64,000 bases of DNA from Rapana venosa (lineage: Eukaryota; Mollusca; Gastropoda; Neogastropoda; Muricidae): the NCBI GenBank assembly GCA_028751875.1, contig CM054157.1:347322-411321 (forward strand). The letters run 5' to 3'. The position numbers and the translations under genes were made by a program. Below are positions 40,625-53,105 of this stretch, one piece after another. The stretch's first letter is position 1. Every line of letters begins with the position of its first letter. The notes under the pieces were generated by a model, which was not told the DNA's origin, searched no databases, and worked only from the letters and a program-made list of their open reading frames with translations.

Positions 40625-41163
40625 ATCGCCTCTCACAAAAAGGTACTTTTTGTGTTTGGTGTTAATAAGTATAAGCATAAGAAAGGGAAATAACTCCCTT
40701 GTGTCATGAGTGATTTCCGCCATGATTTATTTCCCTTGATTTCTAAATTTCCTGTCAGGCATTCCTGTCTGAGCAGTGGAACTGATAGATGTTTGCCTGA
40801 GACTCTTTAAGTCTGATGTTCTCCATTAACGTATGGTTGATTTTTTTATAGCTTACTTAAGCTTAATTTTACTAGTTTTGAAAGGTTTACGAGATAACTG
40901 TTTGATTACATTTAAGGTTTCAAGCATGTGGACTTAGTAGTGATTGTTTTGAACAAGCAAGCATGTGGCAAATTTGAGCTTAGTCATTGTCTGTTGTACT
41001 AGAATTTATTTGGGGCAGGATATTGTTCAGCTAATAAAATTCTGAAGATATGCAAATTAAGGCTTATCACTATATATAACATATGTGTGTAAAAGCCTAG
41101 TTTTCGTAATTATTTTTTATTACTAAGAATGTGAACTTTCATTTTTTGTGAGGAATGACTCAG

Positions 41164-41279
41164 TAATTCTAAAACAGGTGCAATGATATTGGTAATTCTA
41201 AAACAGGTGCAATGATACTGGTAATTCTAAAACAGGTGCAATGATATTGGTAATTCTAAAACAGGTGCAATGATATTGG
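41164..41279. repeat. 29-bp tandem repeat, 4 copies
   Basis: Four units starting TAATTCTAAAACAGGTGCAA and ending GATATTGG, with one T-to-C change in the second unit. Near-identity suggests recent amplification. Confidence 0.95.
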
Positions 41280-42278
41280 AATGTCTTTGGGGAGGAGTTA
41301 CATTATGTTTAGAGGAAAAGTTAGTTTCGTAGGATAGACCATCATCTGTCCACAAGTAAATGAAACCTGTGTAAGACTAGTTACTGTATGTGGTCATTTT
41401 AGTGGATATGTTAGATTTGCTGTGAGGATAATTATTCTTATAATAGTTGGGAACTGGGTAAAGTCAGGGTACACTTTGAAGATTTGTTTTATTGTGGCAA
41501 ATTTTGATTAGTGTTTCAGTGTTTGCTGTGTTGGTATTTATATTAAGTTATTATTAATATGTTATACCTGAACATGTTGGTCTTGTGATGATTTGCACCC
41601 TTGACCTGTGATAGCGTTGGATTTCATGAAGAGATCAAACGGTTTATTGATTGTTTTTTATATTTTATTTTAGGAACATCGTCTATCATCTTCATTTTTG
41701 GGCTTTTCTTCCTTTTGATCATTTCATTGATTTGATCGTTTGTGATTCTGTTGGTCTCTGATCCGAGACTGAGTCTTGATTCTATTGATTATGTCTTGAG
41801 GACTGGACATTCCCTGTCACGTGCTGCCTTTACCCAGACCCCGCAACCTGTCCAGGACAACTGTCTCTCATGTGGCCAAACTTGTGGACAGAGTTCATGA
41901 GAGTTGAAGGGATCATACAGTGACCTTAACAGTCAGAAACAGAACAACAGTTGATGGACTCTGGTAAGTGTCCTACACAAGGGGAAGAAGAAAGGCGTCA
42001 GTGGGACCCTGTTACTCACTCTACCTTGCAATACTTTCTGATCTAGCACTCGATGTTCATGCCACACATTGCTGGACGCCATTTTAACTCCGCTTCAGAC
42101 CACCCTGCAGGGCCTAGCAGATGACCTTTGCTGTATTAAGGGCTTTGTGGCAGTTACTCGAACAGGGCATGTCACCAACTGTGTGCCCTTTGGCAACGCC
42201 TCCGCCTGCTGCTTTGATTTGTACTGAAGGAGTAGAGTCCCGTTAAATAGCTTAGGTACTGTTTACAGCACGCCCGCC

Positions 42279-42611
42279 ATGTCCTTCAAGCCTTCAGCCA
42301 CAATGAAGGGACTGAGTTTCGACAGAGGGTGCTCTGCCTCCACTCCCTCAACCACCCACCAACTCGGCCAAAAGTCACTCTTCCGTCTGACATCTGTCTC
42401 AGAACCACTAGAGACATCTCCAGCAGACTCCGACTCCCTCGCACTTCCTTTCCGTTTAGTAGTTTGTTTTTTGTTTGTCTTAAAGCGTAGGCTCAATGAT
42501 GGCAGAATTACATGGTCAACTCAGCAGAGCTGCCTTACCGAGGAAAAGGCTAAAAATAACCAGTATCCAAAATGCCCCGCGCGATTCCATATGGGGCTCG
42601 TTAACGACTGA
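42279..42611 (+). CDS. Candidate ORF, unknown product (110 codons)
   Basis: Starts at an ATG in strong context (GCCCGCCATGT). The first 60 residues are Ser/Thr-rich and look ordinary (LFRLTSVSEP, then a Ser/Asp stretch), followed by a short hydrophobic run. I recognise no family. Either the first part is an exon with an unseen donor, or this is chance. The only support is the start context and the composition. Confidence 0.2.
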   Translation: MSFKPSATMKGLSFDRGCSASTPSTTHQLGQKSLFRLTSVSEPLETSPADSDSLALPFRLVVCFLFVLKRRLNDGRITWSTQQSCLTEEKAKNNQYPKCPARFHMGLVND

Positions 42612-42926
42612 CTTTCATGCAGCCATCCATCCCCTGTGGAATTACGGGTTGCTTGCAGCAACCACTCGGCAGCTGAGAAAATAAGAATCGTATAAAGAAG
42701 GCTTGATGGGGAGCTCATGATAGAAAAAAAGACCCGTTGACAGATAAGACGTTCCACAGAAAAAAGGTGGGTAAATGGAGATTGGAGAGAGATGAAGTGG
42801 AAAATAAAATCGAAATTCTGTTCATAGAGTTCTGGAACAAAAAGGCAGGAAAATAACCAAAAAGGGCAGAAAACGGAGAAAGAAGAAAAAACAAGACAAG
42901 AGAAATAGGGGAAACAAGACAAGAGA

Positions 42927-45900
42927 CATGGGGGGAAAGACAACAACAGACATGGGGAACGAAGAAAAAACAAACATGGGGGAACAAGACAAAAAACCAG
43001 ACACGGGGGAACAAGAAAACAGACATGGGGAACAAGACAACAGACATGGGGGAACAAGACAACAGACATGGGGGAAAAGACAACAGACATGGGGAACAAG
43101 ACAACAGACATGGGAGAACAAGACAACAGGCATGGGGGAACAAGACAACAGACATGGGGGAAACAATGACAAAACAGACATGGGGAACAAGACAACAGAC
43201 ATGGGGAACAAGACACACAGACATGGGGGAACAAGACAACAACAGACATGGGGGAACAAGACAACAACAGACACGGGGGAACAAGACAACAGACATGGGG
43301 GAACAAGACAACAGGCATGGGGGAACAAGACAACAACAGACATGGGGGAACAAGACAACAACAGACACGGGGGAACAAGACAACAGACATGGGGAGAACA
43401 AGACAACAGGCATGGGGGAACAAGACAACAACAGACATGGGGAACAAACAACACAGACATGGGGGAACAAGACAACAGACATGGGGAAACAAGACAACAG
43501 ACACGGGGGAACAAGACAACAACAGACATGGGGGAACAAGACAACAACAGACATGGGGAACAAGACAACAAGCAGACATGGGGGAACAAGACAACAACAG
43601 ACATGGGGGAACAAGACACAACAGGGGAACAGACAACAACATGGGGAAACAAGACAACAGACAGGGGGAACAAGACAACAACAGACATGGGGGAACAAGA
43701 CAACAACAGACATGGGGAACAAGACAACAACAGACATGGGGGAACAAGACAACAACCAGACACTGGGGGAACAAAACAACAGACATGGGGAACAAGACAA
43801 CAGACATGGGGAAACAAGACAACAGACACGGGGGAACAAGACAACAACAGGAATGGGGGAACAAGACAACAGACACGAGGGTAACAAGACAACAACAGGA
43901 ATGGGGGAACAAGACAACAGACATGGGGGAACAAGACAACAGACATGGGGGAACAAGACAACAACAGACATGGGGGAACAAGACAACAGACACGGGGGAA
44001 CAAGACAACAGACACGGGGGAACAAGACAACAGACATGGGGGAGCAAGACAACAACAGACATGGGGGAACAAGACAACAACAGACATGGGGAACAAGACA
44101 ACAGACATGGGGGAACAAGACAACAGACATGGGGAACAAGACAACAACAGACACGGGGGAACAAGACAACAACAGACACGGGGAACAAGACAACAGACAT
44201 GGGGGAACAAGACAACAGACATGGGGGAACAAGACAACAACAGACATGGGGAACAAGACAACAACAGACATGGGGGAACAAGACAACAACAGACACGGGG
44301 AACAAGACAACAACAGACACGGGGGAACAAGACAACAGACATGGGGAACAAGACAACAGACATGGGGGAACAAGACAACAACAGACATGGGGGAACAAGA
44401 CAACAACAGACATGGGGAACAAGACAACAGACATGGGGGAACAAGACAACAGACATGGGGGAACAAGACAACAACAGACATGGGGAAACAAGACAACAGA
44501 CACGGGGAACAAGACAACAGACATGGGGGAACAAGACAACAGACATGGGGGAACAAGACAACAACAGACATGGGGGAACACGACAACAACAGACATGGGG
44601 GAACAAGACAACAGACATGGGGAACAAGACAACAACAGACATGGGGGAACAAGACAACAGACATGGGGGAACAAGACAACAGACATGGGGGAACAAGACA
44701 ACAGACACGGGGGAACAAGACAACAACAGACATGGGGGAACAAGACAACAGACATGGGGGAACAAGACAACAGACATGGGGGAACAAGACAACAGACATG
44801 GGGGAACAAGACAACAACAGACATGGGGGAACAAGACAACAGACATGGGGGAACAAGACAACAGACATGGGGGAACAAGACAACAGACATGGGGGAACAA
44901 GACAACAACAGACATGGGGGAACAAGACAACAACAGACACGGGGGACAAGACAACAGACATGGGGAACAAGACAACAACAGACATGGGGGAACAAGACAA
45001 CAACAGACATGGGGGAACAAGACAACAACAGACATGGGGGAACAAGACAACAACAGACATGGGGGAACAAGACAACAACAGACATGGGGGAACAAGACAA
45101 CAGACATGGGGGAACAAGACAACAACAGACATGGGGGAACAAGACAACAGACATGGGGGAACAAGACAACAGACATGGGGGAACAAGACAACAGACACGG
45201 GGGAACAAGACAACAGACATGGGGGAACAAGACAACAACAGACATGGGGGAACAAGACAACAACAGACACGGGGGAACAAGATAACAACAGACATGGGGT
45301 AACAAGACAACAACAGACATGGGGGAACAAGACAACAACAGACATGGGGGAACAAGACAACAGACATGGGGAACAAGACAACAGACATGGGGGAACAAGA
45401 CAACAACAGACATGGGGGAACAAGACAACAACAGACATGGGGGAAGAAGACAACAGACATGGGGGAAGAAGACAACAGACATGGGGGAAGAAGACAACAA
45501 ACGTGGGGGAACAAGACAACAGACATGGGGGAACAAGACAATAGACATGGGGGAACAAGACAATAGACATGGGGGAACAAGACAACAACAGACATGGGGG
45601 AACAAGACAACAGACATGGGGGAACAAGACAACAGACATGGGGGAGCAAGACAACAACAGACATGGGGGAACAAGACAACAACAGACATGGGGGAACAAG
45701 ACAACAACAGACATGGGGGAACAAGACAACAACAGACATGGGGGAACAAGACAACAACAGACATGGGGGAACAAGACAACAACAGACATGGGGGAACAAG
45801 ACAACAACAGACATGGGGGAACAAGACAACAACAGACATGGGGGAACAAGACAACAGACATGGGGGAACAAGACAACAGACACGGGGAACAAGACAACAG

Positions 45901-46467
45901 ACATGGGGGAACAAGACAACAACAGACATGGGGGAACAAGACAACAACAGACATGGGGGAACAAGACAACAACAGACACGGGGGAACAAGACAACAACAA
46001 ACATGGGGGAACAAGACAACAACAGACATGGGGGAACAAGACAACAGACATGGGGGAACAAGACAACAGACATGGGGGAACAAGACAACAACAGACATGG
46101 GGGAACAAGTCAACAACAGACATGGGGGAACAAGACAACAACAGACATGGGGGAACAAGACAACAACAGACATGGGGGAACAAGACAACAACAGACATGG
46201 GGGAACAAGACAACAGACATGGGGGAACAAGACAACAGACATGGGGGAACAAGACAACAACAGACATGGGGGAACAAGTCAACAACAGACATGGGGGAAC
46301 AAGACAACAACAGACATGGGGGAACAAGACAACAACAGACATGGGGGAACAAGACAACAGACATGGGGGAAGAAGACAACAGACATGGGGGAACAAGACA
46401 ACAGACATGGGGGAACAAGACAACAGACATGGGGGAACAAGACAACAGACATGGGGGAAGAAGACAA
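42927..46467. repeat. 3.5-kb minisatellite of 22- and 25-bp units
   Basis: About 150 head-to-tail units of ACAAGACAACAGACATGGGG plus GA (22 bp) or with one extra AAC (25 bp). Variants include CACGG for CATGG, GAAGAAGACAAC, and units one or two bases shorter. Neither unit length is divisible by three and neither contains a stop on either strand, so frames cycle through all phases. Six overlapping open frames result, including minus-strand frames of 1316, 1181 and 1089 codons and a plus-strand frame of 839. All are repeat products. The unit has a single T, giving extreme strand asymmetry. Confidence 0.97.
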
Positions 46468-48076
46468 TCACTCACTTTAAACTCCACTCTCCATCATGGT
46501 CACGGTGTCCTCCGTCATTATCGGGGGCATGGGTTGGGGTCGCAGCACGCGCTCTTCAGGTCAGGCTGACGAGCTGGTCAGGTGTGGTGTGGCAGGTCCG
46601 GCAGGTGGTCGTCCTTGTTGCGACATTGCCGGCAGTGGTGCTGTGGACAAACAGCCTGCGTGAAGCTTGCATGCCCAGATGGCCAGTGAACCCTCCCTCT
46701 ACCTCCCAACAACCTTAACAGGCTCTCCACATTTCAAATAAAATAGTTTCACAGTATTTTTTATTCTATATCAACATTTAACCCCCCTCCCAATACCATG
46801 GGAATGCTGGGGGGGGGGGGGGGGGGCTGTCAGCATAAATAGCATCCCCTTCTCCTGGAAATTGTTTCCCTTTCCTTGACCCTCTTCCTCCTGTGGCACC
46901 TGTGTGTTCTGCCTTCTCCTGCCCATTGTTGTCCAGGAAAACTTCAAAGACAGCAGTTAGCTCCCATGCTGAAGTCGGGTGCGCTTGGCCCAACTTGTCA
47001 GGCACTTAACGGCAGCGCAACGTATTTTCGCTCATATGACAAAACAGTAACTGCTGTCTGAGCGTTCTAAAAAGAAGAATAAGAAGAAACATAATCATTC
47101 GACAGAAACATTAACGCTATTTTAGGTCTTCAGTCACTCCTATGACCAATTAACACGAAACGAAACCAAACTCCCCAAACCAGAACAAAAGCAAAACGAA
47201 ACCAAACCCAAACCCAGCTGTTGTGCTGTATATCCACCTGGACACGTGCCCTAACAATTCCCATTTTCTTCACATCGCCACAACCACACACCTTTGCAAT
47301 CTGCTTGCTTCCTCCCTCCCCCGCCCGCCCTTGTCATCAAAAAATCATTGTAAAGAGACATTAAGCAGAGGAAATCTCCCATGATATTATTCCTATTATT
47401 TACTTAATGACACTGTCCCAGCATGACAAGACCATTCATGACTGAAAGAAGTACAGTTATCGACACTCATATGTCACTAGGAGGTATGTAGGCATACTTC
47501 TTCACCAAGGAACGAACACGGAGCAGCACGTGCGACGATAAAAAACCACCGAAATGTGAACCCAGCAGGCGCCAGACCGTCTGCAAGCCATTCCACTCAG
47601 CACTGCTCTCCATGTAGAGATGTAATTCTGAGAGGCGCCCAACAGCCAACGCTGCAACGACGACAATACACCAATGTCTTCTGGCCAAAGACTGACTCAC
47701 CTCTCTCGAAATTAAAGACAAATCCGCCTCTTGTATCCACTACAGGGCACTCAGCTGAATACCCTAGCATTGCTCACAACCAAGAACTCCATATGAAGTT
47801 CACCCTCATGCAAGTATGCAGCTAAGCTGGTATTGACCATCCTCCGTGTTTCACGTGAGTCCATGACAGCTAGCTGGACATTGTTACATAAGAATGCAAG
47901 TTGCACACACAAAATACACACATACACGAAAAGACAGACGTGAAGACACACATAACACACATAAACACACACACACATACAAACAAACAAAAACACACAT
48001 ACACACTCACACACACAGTCATGCTCATTCCTTCCTTTGCTTCCAGCAGTAGATGTAACGTGCTTCTGCCGAGAGG
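46468..48076. other. Interval without a recognised gene
   Basis: About 1.6 kb of mixed composition with a G homopolymer at 46810-46826. A 60-bp word at 46981-47040 (-) matches 35554-35613 (+). An 84-codon minus frame (47721-47467) and shorter ones have no recognisable domain. CA-rich sequence lies at 47905-48020. Confidence 0.4.
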
Positions 48077-49286
48077 TAATAATAATAATAATAAATGGAA
48101 CTCATATAGCGCTATATCTTGCAAAGACAAATCAAAGCGCATGCATTCAACCTAATCTTACACAGTCATGCAATCAATGATAAATAATCAATAGTTTAAA
48201 CAAAGAGATATTACAAACATGGTGCCTGTAGACAAAATCTATGAAATAAAACTTCAATAGTCAAATGTTTTTCAAAAGCACACACACATACTCAAACAGG
48301 TCGTATACTTTAGCAGGGTGATAGGACATGGGTTAGTGAAGGTGGGATAGTTCTGATATGAAACAGGAGGGGGGAAATCTTAGGTTTGAAATAAATATGT
48401 CTTGAGGCTGGATTTTAAAGTGTCATAACTAGGTTTCTGGCGAAGAGAGAGAGGGAGCTCATTCCAGGTCGATGGACCCGAAATAGAGAAAGAGTGGCGG
48501 CCAACGGTGGATTGGTTAAATCTAGGTATTTGTAGGCACAAGGTGTCTGCAGCAGAGCGGAGGGAACGTGAAGGAGTGTACAGGTTAAGGTATTCACAGA
48601 GGTAGGAGGGTGCAGTTTTGTGGAGACATTTGTAACAGAGGGTACTGATCTTATAATTTACTCTCTGTGGCACAGGCAGCCAGTGGAGAGATCGCAAGAG
48701 AGGGGTAATGTGCTCAGATTTGTTCTTTCTGAGAACTAGTCGAGCTGCGAAGTTTTGTATACGTTGAAGGGAGTGGATAGGTGATGCTGGAAGACCAGAC
48801 AAAAGAGAATTGCTGTAGTCCAGACGTGAAAGAATGAGAGAAGTGACAAGTTTGGCTGTTGCATCTGTGAAAAGGTACTTTCAAATTGCCCTAATACGCC
48901 ATAATTGATAGTAGCACGACTGACAGGTCTGGGTAATGAATTTTTGCATAGAGAGTGTGTTGTCGATAACAACACCTAGATACTTCACAGCAGTGGATAG
49001 AGGGACTGATGTACTGCCGAGTTCTATTGAAGCTGTTGTAATGGAAGAGAGTTTGTGTTTGGTCCCTACGAGCATGGCTTCGGTTTTATCTGCTTTTATC
49101 TGTAATTTGTTCTGTATCATCCAGTTTTGAATATCTTCAAAGCAGTGGGCCATATTTGTCAGGAGAGAAGGCAGATTTTCAAGAGTAACACTGCTTTGAA
49201 TCTGAGAGTCATCTGCGTATAGATGATGGTTGATTTGATGACGGTTTATTATATGTGACAATGGGGCAGTGTAAAGAGTGAAAAGA
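48077..49286 (-). mobile_element. L2-like LINE, 5'-truncated
   Basis: The 3' end at the left has TAA repeats and GGAACTCATATAGCGCTATA. It follows the same colinear order as the element at 36960. Homology stops at GAGTGAAAAGA (49286), inside the RT just before motif B. Confidence 0.9.
48380..49261 (-). pseudogene. L2-like RT C-terminal half (frameshifted)
   Basis: The upstream frame (49261-48881) begins SHIINRHQINHHLYADDSQI with YADD (motif C), then LQIKADKTEAMLVG and VVIDNTLSMQKFITQTC. A shift near 48880 leads to the frame 48802-48380 with [15 protein letters not shown] and [16 protein letters not shown] and ends with the same Phe-Gln-Thr as the 37227 copy. Sequence identity to that copy is high. 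It is non-functional. Confidence 0.88.
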
Positions 49287-49688
49287 GATCTGCTCTTGTT
49301 GTGTTTGGAATTACGTCCCGGCAGAGATTTCAGATTTAGGGACTATGAGGTGTGAGAGTGTCTATACGGAAATCCTTCTGCAGAAGTGGCAGTGAGAGGG
49401 TATGTGTGATGAGACTGTTTTAAATTCAATTCAATTCAATTCAATTCTTTTATTGTCCTCTGTTTAAAGGAAATTTGCTTTGCAGTGATTAAAACATATC
49501 TAAGAAAGTAATAGAATACATACATATATAGGATAAATGCACGTGATAACAGGTAACGTTTGTTAAACACACACACATATTCACACACAATTCTATTAAA
49601 GGAAATTCGTTTTACAATGATTAAAAACACCTCTAAATAACTAAGATCATATGGACATACATAAATTTGAACACACGGGGTAAAAGGT

Positions 49689-49731
49689 AACAGTGATTAA
49701 ACACACACACTCTCTCTCTCACACACACGCA

Positions 49732-49762
<31 letters not shown>

Positions 49763-49860
49763 GCGCGCGCACCTACACAAACGCAAGCATGCACACATAT
49801 ACATATACACATACGCACGTGCGCAAACACACACACACAAACACACACACGCACACACAC

Positions 49861-49898
<38 letters not shown>
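49689..49898. repeat. (CA)n with (CG)n in the LINE 3' region
   Basis: CA repeats, an alternating CG run of about 24 bp at 49747-49771, and further CA. Part of the Rex1-like 3' untranslated region. Confidence 0.95.
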
Positions 49899-50279
49899 AA
49901 GCTAAATAATCCAACAATATTTAAATAAATAAATACATAAATTATTATTATTATTTTTTTAAATTAAAGTTAAATTAAAAATGTCTCCAGTTGAATATTA
50001 AGATGAAAATGATGTTCAAACATATCAAATAAAAATACAAAGGAAGCGCTAAAACAGCACCGAGCACAAAGTAAGAGTGGGACAGCCAGAAGTCCACTGA
50101 CAGCACAGCAGCCACGTGCACACCCAGCTCCTTCCTTCCGTCAGTCAGCAAACCCAACCTCTGGAAACACCCCCCCCCCCTCTTCCCTGCCAACACAGCC
50201 ACCACCATGCAACAGCCACTACAAGTACATGCTACAAACAACATGCATAATGTGCACATTTGCTCCCACTCCAGCTGGA

Positions 50280-50289
50280 GCACACCACA

Positions 50290-50320
<31 letters not shown>

Positions 50321-50336
50321 CACACCACACACACAC

Positions 50337-50376
<40 letters not shown>

Positions 50377-50390
50377 GACGCACGCGCGCA
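50280..50390. repeat. (CA)n in the LINE 3' region
   Basis: CA repeats with CCAC interruptions. C homopolymers lie nearby at 50169-50180, 50436-50446 and 50598-50618. Confidence 0.95.
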
Positions 50391-50706
50391 AGCACATACA
50401 CACACTTTTTCCTCCATTTTATGCCCCCTTCCTCCCCCCCCCCCCTCCTCTGAATCTCACAACCACCCTGCTCCATACATCCACCCCGCACCACCCCTAC
50501 ACACTCACAAACCCCTTCACGCTGTTCAGAGGCCCATCTATGCCTGACCATGCACACATCAGCCATACAACTTGGGCAGGGGAGTTCCATCACAGACCCC
50601 CCCCCCCTCCCCCCCCCTCCACACAGCCACCACTCCATCCTAGCATGCAGCCATCCGTCTATCCGCCCACCACCACCCCTACTTCTATGCCCCTATACAT
50701 CCGTTC

Positions 50707-50940
<234 letters not shown>

Positions 50941-50978
50941 ATTGCAGGCAGGGATGCTGTTGTTCACGGGTGTTGCTG

Positions 50979-51740
50979 TCACTGGAGTTGACTGTTAAAG
51001 AGTCTGACAGCTGTGGGCAGGAAGGAGTCTCTGTAGCGGCTGGTTCTGCTTCTTACGGACAGAAGACGACTGCTGACCTCACGCTTGGACACACACTGGG
51101 ACAGTGCAGGGTGGAGGGGATGGGTGTCGTCCTTCATAATCCTGGTCATCTTCTTCAGGCAGCTCTTCTCGTAGAGGCTGGAGGCTGGAGTGATGTCCTT
51201 TTGGATGATCTTTGCTGCTGCCCTTGTGATGCGGTCTAGCTTGTTGCTGTCAGATTTTCTGGTGTTCCTAAAATAGCAGATTTGATTGTACAATGCAATG
51301 CTTTGCACTGCAGCTTGATAAAACCTCAGTAAAATGGTGTTGCTGATTTGAAAGCTTCGCAGTTTTCTTAGGAAGAACATTCTTTGGTTTGCTTTCTTAT
51401 AACAGGCATCAACATTTTCAGTCCACCTCAGCCTGTCGTCAATGATCGTGCCAAGATATCTATAAGCACTGGTTATCCGCACTTCTTTATTCTTGATGGT
51501 AAGTGGTGTTGGCTTGTCATTTTTCCTTCGGAAATCAATTATCATTTCTTCTGTTTTTGACACATTCAATTCCAGATAGTTCTTGTCACACCAGTCTACT
51601 AAAGCTTTGACTGGGGATCTATACGAGGTCTCACTGCTCTTCAGAAGCCCAGTTAGTGATGTATCATCAGCAAACTTGATTTGAATATTGCTGTCAGTAG
51701 AAAAACGGCAGTCAGCTGTGTAAAGGGTAAAAAGAACTGG
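50979..51740 (-). CDS. Rex1/CR1-like reverse transcriptase, C-terminal half, open
   Basis: An uninterrupted frame of about 250 codons. It starts PVLFTLYTADCRF and contains motif C as FADDTSLTGLL, then VSKTEEMIIDFRRKN, then SAYRYLGTIIDDRLRW, NVDACYKKANQRMFFLRKLR and the DRITRAAAKII segment, and ends near FNSQLQ. The LDW-x-x-N-x-[DT]-x-x-YKK-x-x-[QS]R-x-[FY]FLR pattern is typical of Rex1-type LINEs. Motifs A and B and the endonuclease are missing because the copy is truncated. No frameshift or stop is seen, so it is relatively young. Confidence 0.85.
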   Translation of the reverse strand, partial: PVLFTLYTADCRFSTDSNIQIKFADDTSLTGLLKSSETSYRSPVKALVDWCDKNYLELNVSKTEEMIIDFRRKNDKPTPLTIKNKEVRITSAYRYLGTIIDDRLRWTENVDACYKKANQRMFFLRKLRSFQISNTILLRFYQAAVQSIALYNQICYFRNTRKSDSNKLDRITRAAAKIIQKDITPASSLYEKSCLKKMTRIMKDDTHPLHPALSQCVSKREVSSRLLSVRSRTSRYRDSFLPTAVRLFNSQLQ

Positions 51741-52103
51741 ATGTTAAAGATGTTATGCGCGTGACTGTGTCTTCTACCGAATCAGTGGGGAGAAGTTGCA
51801 GGGATGCTTTCAAAGTTCGTCTTTGGAGAAATTTGGCAATGCATTTTGGGACAGGGGATGCAGTTGTAAGTAAGATTTCCAGTGGATTATGGGACTGGGG
51901 CCGATTAGTAGATATAACTGCAGGCATCCTGCTTGGATCTGTGCAAAAGAAGAGAGATGTTTCATTGTGGAGAACGCTTTAGGGTGTAGTATGTGTGTGT
52001 GTGTGTGCGCGCGCGCGCGCGCGCGTGTGTGTGTGTGTGTCTCTGTTCAGGTAAATGAGCTTTAGTGATTTCCGATTTAGGGATTGTGAATATTTACATA
52101 CTT
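51741..52103. other. Interval without a recognised gene
   Basis: About 360 bp. Includes TG and alternating GCGC repeats at 51990-52041. No ORF of note. Confidence 0.45.
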
Positions 52104-52116
52104 ACACACACACACA

Positions 52117-52178
<62 letters not shown>

Positions 52179-52188
52179 CACACACACA

Positions 52189-52257
<69 letters not shown>
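52104..52257. repeat. (CA)n then (TA)n
   Basis: CA repeats to 52190 and a perfect TA run of about 64 bp to 52256. Confidence 0.97.
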
Positions 52258-52260
<3 letters not shown>

Positions 52261-52485
52261 ACTTACATCCTTACGTACGTACTGACTGACTGATTGACCG
52301 ACTGACTGTGACTTACTGATTTTCTTACTTTCTTACTCACGTATTTGCATACCCCCTTATGTAGTACTTTCTTATCAATTTAATTCTTTAGTGAGAGACC
52401 GGCGCACTGTCTTACTAATTTACTTACTTTCTTACTTACCTAATAACTTACTTACTTATATTATACTTATTTACTTACTTACTTA

Positions 52486-52757
52486 CTTCGATTCCCAGCC
52501 TCGCCCTTTCTTCCCAGTTTGACAAAATAATCGAACTGAATGTGAAACTTCGGATGAGACTATAAACCGAGGCCCCGTGTTCGAACGCATGCAGAACATC
52601 TTGCGCACACGTTGAATCCTATTCCGCTTTTCGTAAGAGTAGGCCATTGTGTGCCGGTGGAAACAGATGACAAACTTTACAAAACCGCATACACACGGGG
52701 ACTAGATGTATAAAAGCACATGAGTGCTTATTCCATTATCCTCGATATAAAAGAATA
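52486..52757 (+). mobile_element. SINE family 1 variant, body and 3' end
   Basis: Begins inside the tRNA-like head (CTTCGATTCCCAGCCTCGCC), then CTTTCTTCCCAGTTTGAC, GACTATAAACCGAGGCCCCG, CATCTTGCGCACACG and GTAAGAGTAGGCCATTG, and ends ATTCCATTATCCTCGATATA with an AATA tail. The tail runs into TTAC repeats. Confidence 0.88.
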
Positions 52758-52817
52758 AATAAATAAATAAACTTACTTACCTACCTACCTACTTACTATC
52801 TTTCTTACACTCTTACA

Positions 52818-52823
52818 TCTTCT

Positions 52824-52875
<52 letters not shown>

Positions 52876-52912
52876 ACTACTACTACTACTACTACTCCTC
52901 CTCCCCTCCTCC

Positions 52913-52944
<32 letters not shown>

Positions 52945-52970
52945 CTCCTCCTTCCTCCTCCCTCCTCCTC

Positions 52971-53047
<77 letters not shown>

Positions 53048-53105
53048 GCTACTACTACTCCTCCTACTATTACTACTACTCCTACTCCCCCTACTCCTAC
53101 TACTA
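52818..53105. repeat. (ACT)n/(CTC)n trinucleotide array
   Basis: ACT repeats, then CTC/CTT repeats (52890-52970), then ACT again (52971-53060) and mixed CTC/ACT. Gly/Glu/Val-rich minus frames are artefacts. Confidence 0.96.

Larger units (their letters stand above)
40625..42926. other. Longest stretch without recognised mobile elements
   Basis: About 2.3 kb, AT-rich at the left and of balanced composition from about 41780. It contains a 4 x 29-bp tandem repeat (41164-41279), a consensus 5' splice-site-like CTGGTAAGTG at 41961-41970, and a frame at 42279. This is the best place in the window to look for part of a host gene, but I see no domain. Confidence 0.4.

Noticed and set aside
42521..46471. 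A 1316-codon minus-strand open frame, rich in Cys, Pro, Val and Ser
   Set aside because: It is the translation of the 22/25-bp minisatellite. Equally long frames exist in the other phases and on the other strand, and it has no domain or ordinary N-terminus.
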